From positions 930,001-994,000 of the forward strand of contig MU008166.1 of NCBI GenBank assembly GCA_010909165.1: 64,000 nt of DNA. Direction: 5' to 3'. The position numbers were made by a program, and so were the translations under genes. The notes below the pieces were generated by a model that was not told the origin of the DNA, ran no database searches, and was given only the letters and a program-made list of their open reading frames with translations. The stretch's first letter is position 1. Every line of letters starts with the position of its first letter. The stretch is from Anthoceros angustus. Its lineage: Eukaryota > Streptophyta > Anthocerotopsida > Anthocerotales > Anthocerotaceae. Shown one piece after another: positions 1-11,500 of this stretch.

Positions 1-23
1 AGCCATGATCGTTGCCTGCGCAG

Positions 24-1632
24 TTCACGTACGGCGTCATCCTGGATGTGCTCTTAAGCGTGAGATCGAAAGAAGGGTTCCAGAAATACTTCTCCAACAT
101 CGAACGAGTCGTCCCCGGTGCGCACAACGTGCCGCTCATGATTCCGGGAACACCATACTACAAGGGCATGAAGGTTCGTGCCTTCACATCACTCCATACC
201 CAGCCACAGCATGCGCTTCATCACCTGCAGCTTCTGCCCCTTCACATGGCCCCTCCTGTGAGTCCAGGCGCGGAAGGACATGCACGCAGCAATCGGCGCG
301 GAGATTTCGTGGAGGAGGAAACTGGAGCAATGGCAGTGGCCCAAGGATGTGTTATCGCACATGATGGCAGCCGTAGACGAGGATGGCGGGAAGTTCTCCA
401 TCGCCGACCTCAAAGACACGGTAGTGACCATGATGTTCGCAGGCTACGACACAACCTCCACAACCCTAGCATGCCTCATCGAATACGTGTACCGGCACCC
501 GGACGTCCTCTGCCGACTCCAGGTACGCGCTCCTCCATCCCCCGGCGTCCTTGAAAATCCAGAGACGCAACCAATTTTCGTCAATCCCATCCACCATGTC
601 TGCCTGCCTGCCTGCGCAGGAGGAGAACGACGCTCTCCGAGCGGAGCTAGGGCCGGAAGGAGCTCTCTCATGGGACGTCATCAAAGGCCCCCAGATGCGC
701 TACACCCACATGGTCAGTCACGTTGTTGCCCCCGTCGTCTATGTGCCAATCTTATATAGCTGTACGATGCTACTTAGTTCATTCGAAATCTACTTGCATA
801 CAGTTGTGGCCAATCCCAGTGGTAGTCGTGAGCCAGCAGCCATTACAAAAATCTTTGTCTGCTTCTTTTCTTCCTCTGTCACGACACTTTCTTCCACTTC
901 AGTTCAATCTTCAGTCGTGAATACTCAACAATATTGCATCCTTGACCTTGCAGGTCATCCAAGAGGCCCAAAGGCACCTCAGCCTCGCTTACGCCATCCT
1001 AAGGGCTGCCAAGCACGACATGGAGTACGACGGTAATGTTTGTCACATACTGTGCATGACTATTTCATGCAGTAACGGTATCTCGGTGTCTCGTTCGGCT
1101 ACTGAGATGTCCCTTCCCCACTGCAGGCTTCCTTATCCCCAAAGGCTGGTATGTGCTGCTGGACGTGACTTCCACCCACCACGACCCCGCCATCTTTGAA
1201 AACCCCTCTCAATTCAACCCTTCCAGATTCGAGGTGGGTCAACTACCTCCCCTTGCGTCACTACGTATGTCTCTTCAGTGGGAGATATATATTTTTTTAC
1301 CTGCTCCGCACTGTGCCTGCAGAAAAAGCCACCTCCGTTTTCTTTCATTCCCTTCGGCCTGGGACCTCGAGCGTGTGCGGGGCAGGAGCTGGCCAGCGTG
1401 GAGCTCGTAATGTTCCTTCACCACCTTGTCACCAAATACAGGTATGGTTTTGCCTGATGCAGGTTTCTGGGCTGTATGAAGCAGACTCCGCACAGTTGTA
1501 CGATTGAATCGTTGGGTTGTTGTCTGCTGCAGCTGGGTGGTGACTGCTGAAGATCAAGGTATAGATTTCGGTCCTTCCGTCGGGAAGCCCAGGAACAAGG
1601 TGCCAATTCGGATTCAGCGACGTTGCCAGTAG
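24..1632 (+). CDS. Cytochrome P450, CYP85-clan-like (5' partial, 7 exons visible)
   Basis: This is the C-terminal part of a haem-thiolate monooxygenase; the N-terminal portion lies outside the window. Exons are about 24-173, 268-522, 620-712, 954-1032, 1127-1233, 1323-1441 and 1533-1632, all with GT-AG borders, ending in TAG. The I-helix oxygen-binding motif reads FAGYDTTS, the K-helix ExxR is EAQR, the PERF-region equivalent is NPSRFE and the haem-binding loop is [11 protein letters not shown] with its cysteine. The short EAQR-to-haem spacing and the [12 protein letters not shown] segment suit the CYP85 clan (sterol, terpenoid or hormone oxidations). Subfamily and substrate cannot be named. 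Typical members are ER-anchored by an N-terminal helix, which would be upstream. The first 23 bases look like the end of an intron. Confidence 0.85.
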
Positions 1633-2212
1633 GCAGCATTGGGGAGCTCTACTCCTGAGGTCCAGTCCAGCCTAGTGTAAATTAGTCAGATGGGTTGTAC
1701 ATCGCCACTTGTGTGACTTCTCCATTGAAATATACCACGTGTTTATTTGCGTGCTAGTGTACCTGTATCGAGGGATGGGGTGGAGTCTACTTGTACAAAA
1801 GGATGCTCCCAGCTGAGCACGGGTTATGGAATCCTGCTTTGTCCAATGCTCTGAAGAATGTTGTGCTCACGAACTTTGGAAACTGCTAGGCACATGCACA
1901 TGGGGCGCGAAACCAGCTTCTTCTTGAATTTAAAGAACCAGCTGATTGTGTCTGTAGCCATACGCAGGAACGGCACATTGTGGCATCGAATGGGCTGGCA
2001 GATGAGTCGGGAAGCGAGGAAGATCTCCAGAATCCGTTTCCCCACCGATTGGTGCGGTGACGGGAGCCATGCCTTGTGTATTCTTTGCCCATGTAGTGCT
2101 GGACATGGAATGCCCTGACATCCAGGCATCCCACTCGTATACCAGATAGTCTTCAAGCCTGCTCTACTTGTGCAAGCGTACATACAGGGTGGCCACAAGG
2201 TCATCTGGCTTG

Positions 2213-2410
2213 ACGCTGCGTTTGCATTCAGGGTTCATGCCCTGAAAGCCGCGAGCCCCTCTACATAGAAAGTGGAGAGTTACCGCACAGGGAAGATAAA
2301 CTAGCTATCTGCCTTCACGGTGCATCTGCTTTCAGGGCATGATCCCTGGAAGCCGCAAGCTCCTCCACACACAAAGTGGAGAGTTACTGCATAGAGAAGA
2401 CAAAAATAAC
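2213..2410. repeat. Imperfect tandem duplication, about 100 bp unit
   Basis: Two diverged copies share the order: inner stretch ending in tcagggttcatgccctg or tcagggcatgatccctg, then gaaagccgc/ggaagccgc, then a shared aagtggagagttac block, then gaagataaa or gaagacaaa. They lie immediately upstream of the NAD synthetase leader. Confidence 0.6.
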
Positions 2411-2557
2411 CTAGCAAGGTTGAACGTGGGTGTTTCAGGAGCAGACGGCCTGGCCCCGCAGGTGGGAGATTCCAAAGCGAGGTTTGACAAACACGCAGAT
2501 CGACAACAGATTTCAGGATATCCTGCAAAAGCACCTGCTCAACTTCCAAGACAGCCA

Positions 2558-2623
2558 ACGGAATTCTGGCTGCAAGCCTGGAATAAAACGACGGAATTCT
2601 GGCTGCAAGCCTGGCATTAAACG
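2558..2623. repeat. 33-bp perfect-core tandem repeat (2 copies)
   Basis: Two adjacent 33-bp units each begin acggaattctggctgcaagc and differ at only a few end bases. They lie in the presumed 5' UTR or promoter of the NAD synthetase gene. Confidence 0.8.
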
Positions 2624-2781
2624 AGGTACTGTACTGGGACTGTATAACTCGCATCGATGGTTTTGTTGGTGTAAGATCAATTGACAGAAGCGCTTGGGGT
2701 GAAGTCAGGACTGAAGGCATCGGGAGTAAAAGACAGGGACACCATCAATCGACAATCGACGTGACGTCTGTGAACTAAAAA

Positions 2782-5700
2782 ATGAGAATAGTGAGGCTGT
2801 CCACATGCAGTCTCAATCAATGGGCTATGGAGTTTGATGGCAACTTGAGGCGCATCTTAGAGTCTCTGCAGCAGTCAAAGGACGCGGGTTCAACTTTTCG
2901 AACGGGGCCTGAGCTGGAAATTACCGGCTATGGCTGTGAGGACCACTTTTCGGAGCCTGATACTCTCACGCACTCGTATGATCATCACCCTGTGCTTGCA
3001 AGTTTTTTTTGTTGTGACAGCGGCACGGTGGGTTTTAATGCACTGATTCTTCTGGAGGCTGACCATGTTTCATGGCTTCCTGCCAGGTGGGAATGTCTGG
3101 GAAAGATTCTGGCCTCGAACCTGACTTTCGGCATGGTGTGCGACATCGGCATGCCCGTTCAGCAAGGAGGGGTTAGGTATAATTGCAGGGTTGTCTGTCT
3201 TGATGGTCAAATTCTTCTCATCCGGCCTAAGCTTTTCTTGGCAAATGATGGGAACTATCGGGAGTTGCGATGGTTTTCTGCTTGGAAGCATCATAACAAG
3301 CTGGTAAACCTGCAACTTCCTGAAAGTATCACGAATTTGTATGGACAAGCATCAGTGCCCTTTGGAGATGGATATCTGTCCTTCACCGACACGTAAGTTC
3401 TTCTGTGCCTGTGGAGCTCCATGCTGGGGTTTCTGACGAGCTCGTATTGAAATGCTGACCGCAAGGGTGCATGCTTGTGTCACACCAGAACTCTGGCATC
3501 TGAAACATGTGAGGAGCTCTTCACGCCAGCTTCGCCACACATTGCACTTGCGCTGAACGGAGTTGATATCATTGCGAACGGAAGTGGGAGTCACCATCAG
3601 CTGCGAAAGCTCAACACAAGGCTTGAGCTCATGCAAAGTGCAACCAGTAAAGCTGGTGGTATTTATTTGTATGCTAATCAGCAAGGGTGCGATGGTGGAC
3701 GACTATACTATGGTGATTGATCTACATTCCCTGAAATCTTGTCATAGATGCACTAGCCTTCTTAAAGGATGCTCGTGGTTAGCCTTCTGTTCGCCACTAG
3801 AAAACGCTTTCTACTTCAGTGGCCTTGCTTTTGACTACCTGCTAAATGGACCGAACAGATGGCTGTGCGTGTATCCTTGTCAATGGAGATGTGGTTGCTC
3901 AGGGCTCCCAATTCTCTCTGAACGATGTTGAAGTTGTGACAGCTTCTGTTGACCTGGATGTTGTACGGTCTCCAACGTGAACCTTTCATTGATTGCCTTT
4001 TGCTGTGCATTGCATGATATATTTCTGCTTTCCTAGCTATGTACCACGTAGACGTTTGACTTGTGGCTTGCAGGTGGCAAGTTACAGGGGAGCTGTGAGC
4101 AGTCTGAGAGAACAGGCAAGCCAGGAAGCTCCTAAACCTTCTGTCAAGGTGGACTTTCGGCTATCAGACGCTGTCTTTGACCTGACGAGTTTTCCATCAC
4201 TGCCAATTGCAGTAAGACCCTTCCCCAGCTTGTTGAGTGATGGGAAGATGATAACAAACTCAGGTTGCGTGTTTTCATGGGTAATGAGATTTTTGGACAA
4301 CAGGTGAGGTACCATCTTCCCCAGGAAGAGATTGCTCTCGGACCTGCATGTTGGCTGTGGGACTATCTTCGTAGAAGTGGTGGAAGTGGCTTTCTCCTTC
4401 CACTTTCTGGTGGTGCAGATAGCTCAAGTGTGGCGGCGTTAGTGGGAAGCATGTGTCAACTTGTCCTGAAAGGTCCTTGCTTTATGAACTTGTGGTAACC
4501 TATGCATGTCTCCTATCTGGTCCTGTCTTTTATTCTTTGGACTGCTCACACTTTCGTTCTTGTTTTCCAGCTGTGAAGGAGGGGAACGAACAGGTATTGG
4601 CAGATGCTGTACGCATTGGGAACTATGAGAAAGGGATGGTACCTGTCAATCCCTGTGAATTTGCCAATCGGGTTCTGCATACTGTGTACATGGGAACTGA
4701 TAACAGGTGCTAAAATCCTAGTCTCACTTGTTTCCTGGCATTTGTAGCTTCGGTTCTCTGTTTCTGTAGGCTTTGTCTCTAACTTAAATCAACCATCTGA
4801 AGCTCTGAAGGCACACGAGATCGGGCCAAGAGATTAGCAGAAGAACTTGGAGCATCTCACTTAGATGTGAAAATTGATGTTATTTTTTCAGCCATGCTTT
4901 CCTTGTTTCATACAATGACAGGGAAAACTCCAAAGTACAAGGTAAAGGCTAATCAACATTCCTGAACTTGAATCACCTTCTTCAGCCCATCAGGCCCAAA
5001 TACATGGCTGATACATGGTTATTTGTTGTAGGTTGATGGCGGAACAAATGCAGAGAATCTCGCGCTGCAAAACCTCCAGGCTCGTATCCGTATGGTTCTT
5101 GCTTATATGCTAGCATCACTACTACCGTGGGTGCGTGGCAGACCAGGGTTTCTCCTTGTTTTGGGCAGTGCAAATGTGGATGAAGGACTTCGAGGATATC
5201 TGACAAAGGTAGGAGTTGCTCTTCTTTGTTGTTACCTTTTGCAGTGCTAAGGAAGGGAAGCGTCTTGATTGTTGCGCACTTTTGCAGTATGACAACAGTT
5301 CTGCCGACATCAATCCTATAGGAGGCATCAGCAAGCTGGATATCCGTGCTTTTCTAAGATGGGGAGCTGAATATTTAGGCTATTCAACTCTGGCTGAAAT
5401 AGAGTCCGCTCCACCCACAGCAGAGCTGGAGCCTATTCGAGAAAATTATACCCAGGTGAACTGCTGAGAATGCATTGTCAATGCACTGGCATTAGGGGAG
5501 CATGCTCATGCCTTTCTTGCAGACAGATGAAGCCGACATGGGCATGACATATGAGGAGCTTTCAATGTATGGTCGCCTTCGGAAAGTCTTCCGCTGTGGT
5601 CCTGTCTCAATGTTTCAGGTTAGAGCTCGATGGTTGAAGTCCGGCTTGACAGTGTGCTGTATGGTGCTGGACATGTACAGACTGTACTTTTTCCTCCACA

Positions 5701-6251
5701 CACATCTTGTCTGTGTTTGCAGCACCTCTGCCATCGTTGGCAAGGTCGGCTTACCCCAGCTGAAGTTTCTATAAAGGTGAAGGACTTTTTCAAATATTAC
5801 TCCATGAACCGCCACAAGATGACAACTTTGACACCCTCCTACCATGCAGAGGTTAGAGACTCTTGATGTTGGTGCGTTGTAGTCCAGTATTGCTGCTAAT
5901 TTGACTATCTTATAGTCGAGTCTCTAGTGACTGAAAGGCACAATTTTGAAATCTTGTGTGTTCAATTGTTTTGTTTCCTTGTGGTATGCACTAACTTCTT
6001 GTTGCTAACAGAGCTACTCGCCAGAGGACAACCGGTTTGATTTGCGACAGTTCCTATATAACACGCGCTGGCCTTGGCAATTCAAGCGCATAGACGAGAT
6101 TGTGCTGCTAGGTGAGCAAACCAATCGGTGTGACAGAGATCGAGCAAAACCTGGTCATTTGACAAGTGCAGAGTTATCTGAGGCTCATGCAGCTGGCTTC
6201 GGAGTCCCGGCTGCAGATTCCGGCAACCCACATTCTGCAAGGGCAACATGA
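2782..6251 (+). CDS. NADSYN: Glutamine-dependent NAD+ synthetase (13 exons, 739 aa)
   Basis: The enzyme makes NAD+ from deamido-NAD, ATP and glutamine-derived ammonia in the cytosol. Exons: 2782-2975, 3087-3392, 3489-3712, 3859-3962, 4074-4211, 4304-4472, 4571-4706, 4803-4941, 5032-5208, 5288-5455, 5523-5618, 5723-5851, 6012-6251; the summed length is 2220 nt and all phases close. The N-terminal nitrilase-type glutaminase domain keeps the Glu ([14 protein letters not shown]), Lys (RPK) and nucleophile Cys (TCEELFTP) regions. The C-terminal synthetase has the pyrophosphatase P-loop [10 protein letters not shown], plus [15 protein letters not shown] and [13 protein letters not shown]. The length matches plant and animal homologues (about 720-740 aa). 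Intron 1 (2976-3086) is 111 nt with no in-frame stop, so the reading frame appears falsely continuous across it. The last about 50 residues are divergent, as is usual for the family. Confidence 0.95.
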
Positions 6252-6517
6252 TATGGTGACTAGTTGCAAATAGTCTTTCCAGCTTAACATCTGACATCTG
6301 GAAGCCTGCCCTAACTTACAGGCAAAATCTTTTAAGTAGAAAATGTCAAAGATCCAGAACCCTCTTGTCGGAAGCGAGAGAGCACCTTGTTGTTTAGATG
6401 TGTAGATTCAATGTCGTAGAGAGAGTTCCTTGGGCTTTGGCTTTTGCCTTCCTTGGGCATTCGGTAATGGCCTTCCGTCGTTCGAAGTTCAACGACAAAG
6501 AAAGGGATCTCTTCCTC

Positions 6518-6524
6518 TATATAT
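6518..6524 (+). promoter_or_regulatory. Putative TATA box of kinase copy 1
   Basis: TATATAT lies about 105 bp upstream of the preferred ATG and is conserved in position and context with the equivalent element of the second copy. Confidence 0.5.
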
Positions 6525-6626
6525 GTGAAAGAGTTGAGCATTATTTTAACCGAAGCTCAAGGAGGACGACAAGGATAAATGCCTCTACATACGGGAGAGA
6601 CTTCAGCATTACTTTCATCTGCAAAC

Positions 6627-7745
6627 ATGGAGTCCTCTTTGGGCAAGTTTGTGCTGGGTCAAGTGCTTGGGAGGGGGACATTTGGCACTGTCATTGCTGC
6701 AAAACATGCGGACACTGGCCACTTGGTGGCAATCAAGATCCTGGATAAATTGAGGGTTCGTGACGGAAATAGACTGCAGCTTCTTACACGGGAGATTTGT
6801 ATCATGTCACAGTTGAGGCATCCCAACGTTGTCAGGTTGTTTGAGGTGATAGAAACCGAGACCCATTTTTGTTTGGTAATGGAGCTTCTTCCTCACGGCG
6901 ACTTGCTTCAAAAGCTATGGCTTCAGAAGCTAAGAGGGGAAGATTTGCCCGAAAGCCAAGCTAGGAGATATTTCCAGCAACTCATCAGTGTCGTGCACTC
7001 CTGCCACAGGAGAGGGGTCTTTCATAGGGATATCAAGCTGGAGAACTTAATGTTAGATTCAAAAAGTAATTTGAAATTAGGGGATTTCGGCTTAAGTGCT
7101 ATGTTAGATCAGGTCAGTGAAGATGGGCTGCTCTACTCATTCTGTGGATCACCCAGATACCTTGCTCCGGAAGTGTTGGACAAGGAAGGATACGACGGAG
7201 CAGCTGCAGATCTCTGGGCGTGTGGCGTGGTACTTTATCGTCTAATAACTGGTAAGTTCCCATTCGACGACCAGAGCGTTATCCGCACATACACGAAGAT
7301 ACGGAATGCCAGCTTTGATATCCCTCCTGGAGTATCGCACGGGGCCAGAAGCATTATCCGGAGGTTGCTAGTAGTCGATCCCAAGAAGCGACTGACTGCA
7401 GCTCAGATTTTCGAAGACGAGTGGTTTAAGCAAGACTACGTAGCTCCTGACTTTCACGATCCGGCGGAACATGCCATTGTGACATTGGACGACTTCCTTA
7501 AGGCTCCACTGTTTCAAACCAGCCTTTCAGAACAGTTAACCGTACCGCAGGATGGCATCCCCAGTGCTCCGGTGGCTCTGAACTTCAGGGCACTGAACTT
7601 CTCAACCCCTCTCCAGGGCACTGAACTTCTCAACCCCACTCCGTCATCATTTGTGAAGAAATGTGGAGCAGCTGCCAAACGGCTTGGCGCCACCGCCAAG
7701 AGAAAGATGCGGGAGCTGTGCAAAATCCCCTGCCAATGCTTTTAG
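6627..7745 (+). CDS. CIPK/SnRK3-like Ser/Thr kinase lacking NAF domain, copy 1 (372 aa, intronless)
   Basis: A single uninterrupted kinase frame. I prefer the ATG at 6627 over the in-frame ATG at 6579 because it aligns with the start of copy 2 (MES-GKFVL). Motifs: glycine loop GRGTFGTV, VAIK lysine, catalytic HRDIKLEN, DFGLS, activation-segment FCGSPRYLAPEV and late-lobe FEDEWFKQDY, all typical of the CBL-interacting kinase catalytic domain. After a short TLDDFLKAP stretch, where CIPKs continue into the regulatory NAF/FISL motif that binds calcineurin-B-like proteins, the frame instead has about 85 low-complexity residues. These include a short internal duplication around 7594-7637 and a Cys-containing basic tail ending CKIPCQCF. 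The predicted protein therefore cannot be regulated by CBL in the usual way. Activity seems possible, because all catalytic residues are present. Confidence 0.85.
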   Translation: MESSLGKFVLGQVLGRGTFGTVIAAKHADTGHLVAIKILDKLRVRDGNRLQLLTREICIMSQLRHPNVVRLFEVIETETHFCLVMELLPHGDLLQKLWLQKLRGEDLPESQARRYFQQLISVVHSCHRRGVFHRDIKLENLMLDSKSNLKLGDFGLSAMLDQVSEDGLLYSFCGSPRYLAPEVLDKEGYDGAAADLWACGVVLYRLITGKFPFDDQSVIRTYTKIRNASFDIPPGVSHGARSIIRRLLVVDPKKRLTAAQIFEDEWFKQDYVAPDFHDPAEHAIVTLDDFLKAPLFQTSLSEQLTVPQDGIPSAPVALNFRALNFSTPLQGTELLNPTPSSFVKKCGAAAKRLGATAKRKMRELCKIPCQCF

Positions 7746-8393
7746 GAAACGATAGCTTTTGTTTTTTTTTATAGTGTATACTTCTCATTGATCAGGTCAT
7801 ATGTACAAGCTGAGGCTTTACCAAGCCTTCAGCAGATCCACAAAGTCTGTGTCTGCTATGTGCAGTATCTAAGCGAAACCAGTGAGACGATTGCTTTTGT
7901 TGCAAATGTACCTTGAAGGCATGTGTTTTCCTATCGTTACTGTTCATTCAAACCATATCAGCAAAAAGGAGGTCTCGTTTGAACTGCGCAATGGCCAAGG
8001 CCGTGGTCCATGGACAGTCCAGAGTCTTCCTGTCAGTCTCACAGCACACCTCTGGCCATGTTTGTTCATCACCGTCGAGAGATGGCTTGCATACATGCCC
8101 TGCGAAGGAATTTGGGTCTGGAATCTCCGGAGAGGAAGGATATTTGTCAACCAAAATGTGGTGACCATGGCTGATCTGCTGCCTGCATTTCCTTACTTTC
8201 CAGCCACCACTTTCAAATTGCTTATTTTCAATCACACCGCTGCAGCTTACCAAAAAACTTATCTCAGAAGTGAGAGAGCACCTTGTTGTCTATGTTGTCT
8301 ACAGAGTTCCTTGGGCTTTGGCCTTTGCGTTCCTTGGGCATTCGGTAATGGCCTTCGTCGTTCGAAACTCAAGGACGAAGAGGGATTTCTTCC
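7746..8393. other. Spacer between kinase copies 1 and 2
   Basis: Holds the 3' flank of copy 1 and the 5' flank of copy 2. Both halves resemble the corresponding flanks of the other copy. No independent gene is supported. Confidence 0.6.
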
Positions 8394-8402
8394 TATATAT
8401 AT
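8394..8402 (+). promoter_or_regulatory. Putative TATA box of kinase copy 2
   Basis: TATATATAT in the same duplicated context as the copy 1 element, about 190 bp before the ATG. The longer distance comes from extra leader sequence at about 8440-8540. Confidence 0.5.
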
Positions 8403-8589
8403 GTGAAAGAGTAGAGCATTAATTCAACCGAAGCTCAAGGGTCGAGGAAGGTAGAACGTTCGCCAACATCTTTTTCTCGACAGTTGCTGAAAGCGTTTAG
8501 CATTGTTTTCAACCGAAGCCCCAAGGACGAAGAAAAAATAAACGCGTCTACATACGTGAGAGACTTCGGCATTATTTTCAACTGCAAAC

Positions 8590-9714
8590 ATGGAGTCCCC
8601 GATGGGCAAGTTTGTGCTGGAGCGAGTGCTCGGGAACGGGAAGTTTGGCACTGTCATTGCTGCAAAACATATGGACACTGGCGACTCGGTGGCAATCAAG
8701 ATGCTGGATAAAGACAGGCTTAGTAACGGCCATGGATTCAAGCTTCTTAGACAGGAGATTTGTATCATGTCACAGTTGAGGCATCCCAACGTTGTCAGGT
8801 TGTTGGAGGTGATTGAGACAGAGACCCATTTTTGTTTGGTAATGGAGCTTCTTCCACACGGCGACTTGCTTGAGAAACTACGTCGGGATGGTGTGACCGA
8901 AAGTCAAGCAAGGAGATATTTCCAGCACCTCATCAGTGCCGTGCACTCCTGCCACAGGAGAGGTGTCTATCATAGGGACATCAAGCTGGACAACTTATTG
9001 TTAGATACCGAGGGCAATTTGAAATTAGGGGATTTCGGCTTAAGTGCTATGTCAAATCAGGTCAAGGAAGACGGGCTGCTTCACACATTCTGTGGAACAC
9101 CAGAATATCTTGCTCCGGAAGTGTTGAACAGGCAAGGATACGATGGAGCACCTGCAGACCTCTGGTCATGTGGCGTGGTACTTTATCTTCTATTAGTTGG
9201 TGAATTCCCATTCTGCGAAGGGAACGTTCTCCACACATACACGAAGATCCGGAATGCCATCTATGATATCCCTCCTGGATTGTCGCCAGGGGCCAGTAGC
9301 ATTATCCGGAGATTGCTAGTCGTCGACCCCAAGAAGCGACTGACTGCAGCTCAGATTTTCGAAGATAAGTGGTTTAAGCAAGACTACGTTGCTCCCGACT
9401 ATCACGATCCGGCGGAACATCTGACTGTCACACTGGACGACTTCCTTGAGGCTCAATTCTTTCCAGCCAGCCTTTCAAAACAGACAGCCGTACCGCAGCA
9501 TGGCATCCCCATCGCTCCAGTCGATGAAGTTATATTTCCCGATGCCACAAGCCAGGCAGACTCAGGCACTGAACTTCACGACCCGATTCCGTCGCCCACT
9601 TTTTGGCAGTTTGTGAAAGAATGTGGAGCAGCTGGCAAACAGCTTGGTATCACGGCCAAGACAAAGATCTATCAGCTGTGCAAGATGCCTGTCAATGCTT
9701 TTAGGAGACGATAG
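8590..9714 (+). CDS. CIPK/SnRK3-like Ser/Thr kinase lacking NAF domain, copy 2 (374 aa, intronless)
   Basis: Closely related to copy 1 and complete. It has glycine loop GNGKFGTV, VAIK lysine, HRDIKLDN, DFGLS, FCGTPEYLAPEV and FEDKWFKQDY. The activation segment (KEDGLLHTFCGTP) is almost that of canonical CIPKs. The C-terminal about 95 residues retain TLDDFLEAQFF, then diverge, with no NAF/FISL or PPI motif. The tail ends in a basic stretch (AFRRR) instead of the Cys-rich end of copy 1. An exact piece of this gene's 3' half reappears in the mosaic pseudogene at about 11030-11410. Product is an inferred cytosolic or membrane-peripheral kinase; substrate unknown. Confidence 0.88.
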   Translation: MESPMGKFVLERVLGNGKFGTVIAAKHMDTGDSVAIKMLDKDRLSNGHGFKLLRQEICIMSQLRHPNVVRLLEVIETETHFCLVMELLPHGDLLEKLRRDGVTESQARRYFQHLISAVHSCHRRGVYHRDIKLDNLLLDTEGNLKLGDFGLSAMSNQVKEDGLLHTFCGTPEYLAPEVLNRQGYDGAPADLWSCGVVLYLLLVGEFPFCEGNVLHTYTKIRNAIYDIPPGLSPGASSIIRRLLVVDPKKRLTAAQIFEDKWFKQDYVAPDYHDPAEHLTVTLDDFLEAQFFPASLSKQTAVPQHGIPIAPVDEVIFPDATSQADSGTELHDPIPSPTFWQFVKECGAAGKQLGITAKTKIYQLCKMPVNAFRRR

Positions 9715-10273
9715 CTTTTGTCGCAAGTGTACCTTGTAAGCATGTGTTTCCATATCGTTAATACTCATTCAAACCATTTCATCAAATTCAAGGAGGTCTC
9801 GTTCCACCTGCTCGACGGCCAAGGCCGCCCACAACGCACCTTCGCCTCCGCATGTGTTCATCACCGTCGACAGATCATATGGCTTGCATGCATGCCCTGC
9901 GAAGGAGTTTTGGACCGCCACGTACATTATTGACTTGGAAATTTGCTGCGGAAGAAAGCTCATTCTGAATAATAGAAATCGCTTTTAAACTATCTAAAAT
10001 AGACTTCGGTTATAAATCATTAAAATAGGATTTTTATTTCTATTACTTCCATTTTAATTGTAATTCTGATCTATAAATACTCAAAACTTGTTTGAGACAT
10101 CTCAATTATTTACAACTCATCTTTCTTGTCAAATTCATATATAATATCTTTTTCTTTTCATTCTCTCTTAATGTAATTTATAACTGGGACAAGACTCTAC
10201 GTCAACTATTATATCACACTCTTCTTCCAATATTGTATAGAGACGTTTTAATCAATCATAATAACAACTAAGG

Positions 10274-11500
10274 ATGGAGTTCGAGAGCACAAACACAGGT
10301 GTGGGCAAATATGAAATTGGACAAATGCTTGGAGAAGGATCTCCTCTTGTTCTACTTGGGAGACATGTACGCTACGTGAACTTCGGCATTGAAGATGGTT
10401 GACGAATAACTATTGCATTGAAATATTTGAAAATGAGTGGTTCAAGCAAGACTACACAAATATCAATAATGAGGGTAAAAGACAACTTATCTTGGTCTTG
10501 GAGCTCCAACAACATGTGCCGCCCACGCAAACATGACAATTTACTAACAAAGAGTGATGAAGATCCTTGAGTTCACGAAAAGTATATGTGTTGCACTTCA
10601 TCTGAAGTTAAGTAACCACATTCCTTAAAAATAAGTGAGGAGGCATGCATGAGAGGCATGATAATCTAATGTAATGAACTGAGTCATACTTTTTAGATAC
10701 AATGATTGTGATACACTTTGTGGCATAAAAGTAGGTTCAAAAGGATGGGCGATTTGCGTATATACATTTTGTGGAACACCATATTATATAGCTCTGAGTA
10801 GGTTCAAAAATGGTTATGATGGTGCCATTAGATATATGGTCATGTGGTGTGGTACTATTTGAACTTCATGCCATTTGAGGAGAAACTAATCCCAATTGTA
10901 CAAAAATGTTGAGAAAGGTGAGTACCAAATGCCTTTAGATTTGACCCCAGTGCCCAATACATGATTAGAAGGCTCTTAGCATCAATCCATTTGAGAAATA
11001 ACTATTGCTGAAATATTTGAAAAAAGTGGTTTAAGCAAGACTACGTTGCTCCCGACTATCACGATCCGGCGGAACATCTGACTGTCACACTGGACGACTT
11101 CCTTGAGGCTCAATTCTTTCCAGCCAGCCTTTCAAAACAGACAGCCGTACCGCAGCATGGCATCCCCATCGCTCCAGTCGATGAAGTTATATTTCCCGAT
11201 GCCACAAGCCAGGCAGACTCAGGCACTGAACTTCACGACCCGATTCCGTCGCCCACTTTTGGCAGTTTGTGAAAGAATGTGGAGCAGCTGGCAAACAGCT
11301 TGGTATCACGGCCAAGACAAAGATCTATCAGCTGTGCAAGATGCCTGTCAATGCTTTTAGGAGACGATAGCTTTGTCGCAAGTGTACCTTGTAAGCATGT
11401 GTTTCCATATCGTGCCACTTGGCAAACTAGTGACAATTCTACTAACAAAGAGTGATGAAGATCCTTGAGTTCACGAAAAGTATATGTGTTGCACTTCATC
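10274..11500 (+). pseudogene. Mosaic kinase pseudogene assembled from copy 2 and the AT-rich copy
   Basis: It starts with the same ATG and about 35 codons as the gene at 12002. At about 10400 it jumps to that gene's C-terminal coding region, then back to N-terminal pieces (about 10485), then to the 3' end and flank (about 10535-10670). It then resumes in the middle of the kinase domain (about 10755-11025). At about 11025 it switches to the 3' half of copy 2 through the shared stretch ggttyaagcaagactac. It leaves copy 2 at about 11413, within the shared ccatatcgt, returning to the end of the AT-rich gene. Frames are broken throughout, so no intact product is possible. Confidence 0.85.

Larger units (their letters stand above)
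1633..2781. other. Intergenic: P450 3' flank and NAD synthetase 5' flank with small repeats
   Basis: No supported gene. It should contain the P450 3' UTR and the NAD synthetase 5' UTR. Short open frames on both strands here show no family resemblance. Two small direct repeats lie inside and are listed separately. Confidence 0.6.
6340..9930. repeat. Tandem segmental duplication carrying two kinase genes
   Basis: A unit of about 1.6-1.9 kb occurs twice in direct orientation, at about 6370-8010 and 8268-9840. Similarity extends beyond the coding regions. The 5' flanks share gagagcaccttgttgt, the ttcggtaatggccttc block and a TATA box. The 3' flanks share tgtaccttg, catgtgttt and aaggaggtctcgtt. 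This is a segmental rather than retro-duplication of an already intronless gene. Confidence 0.85.
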
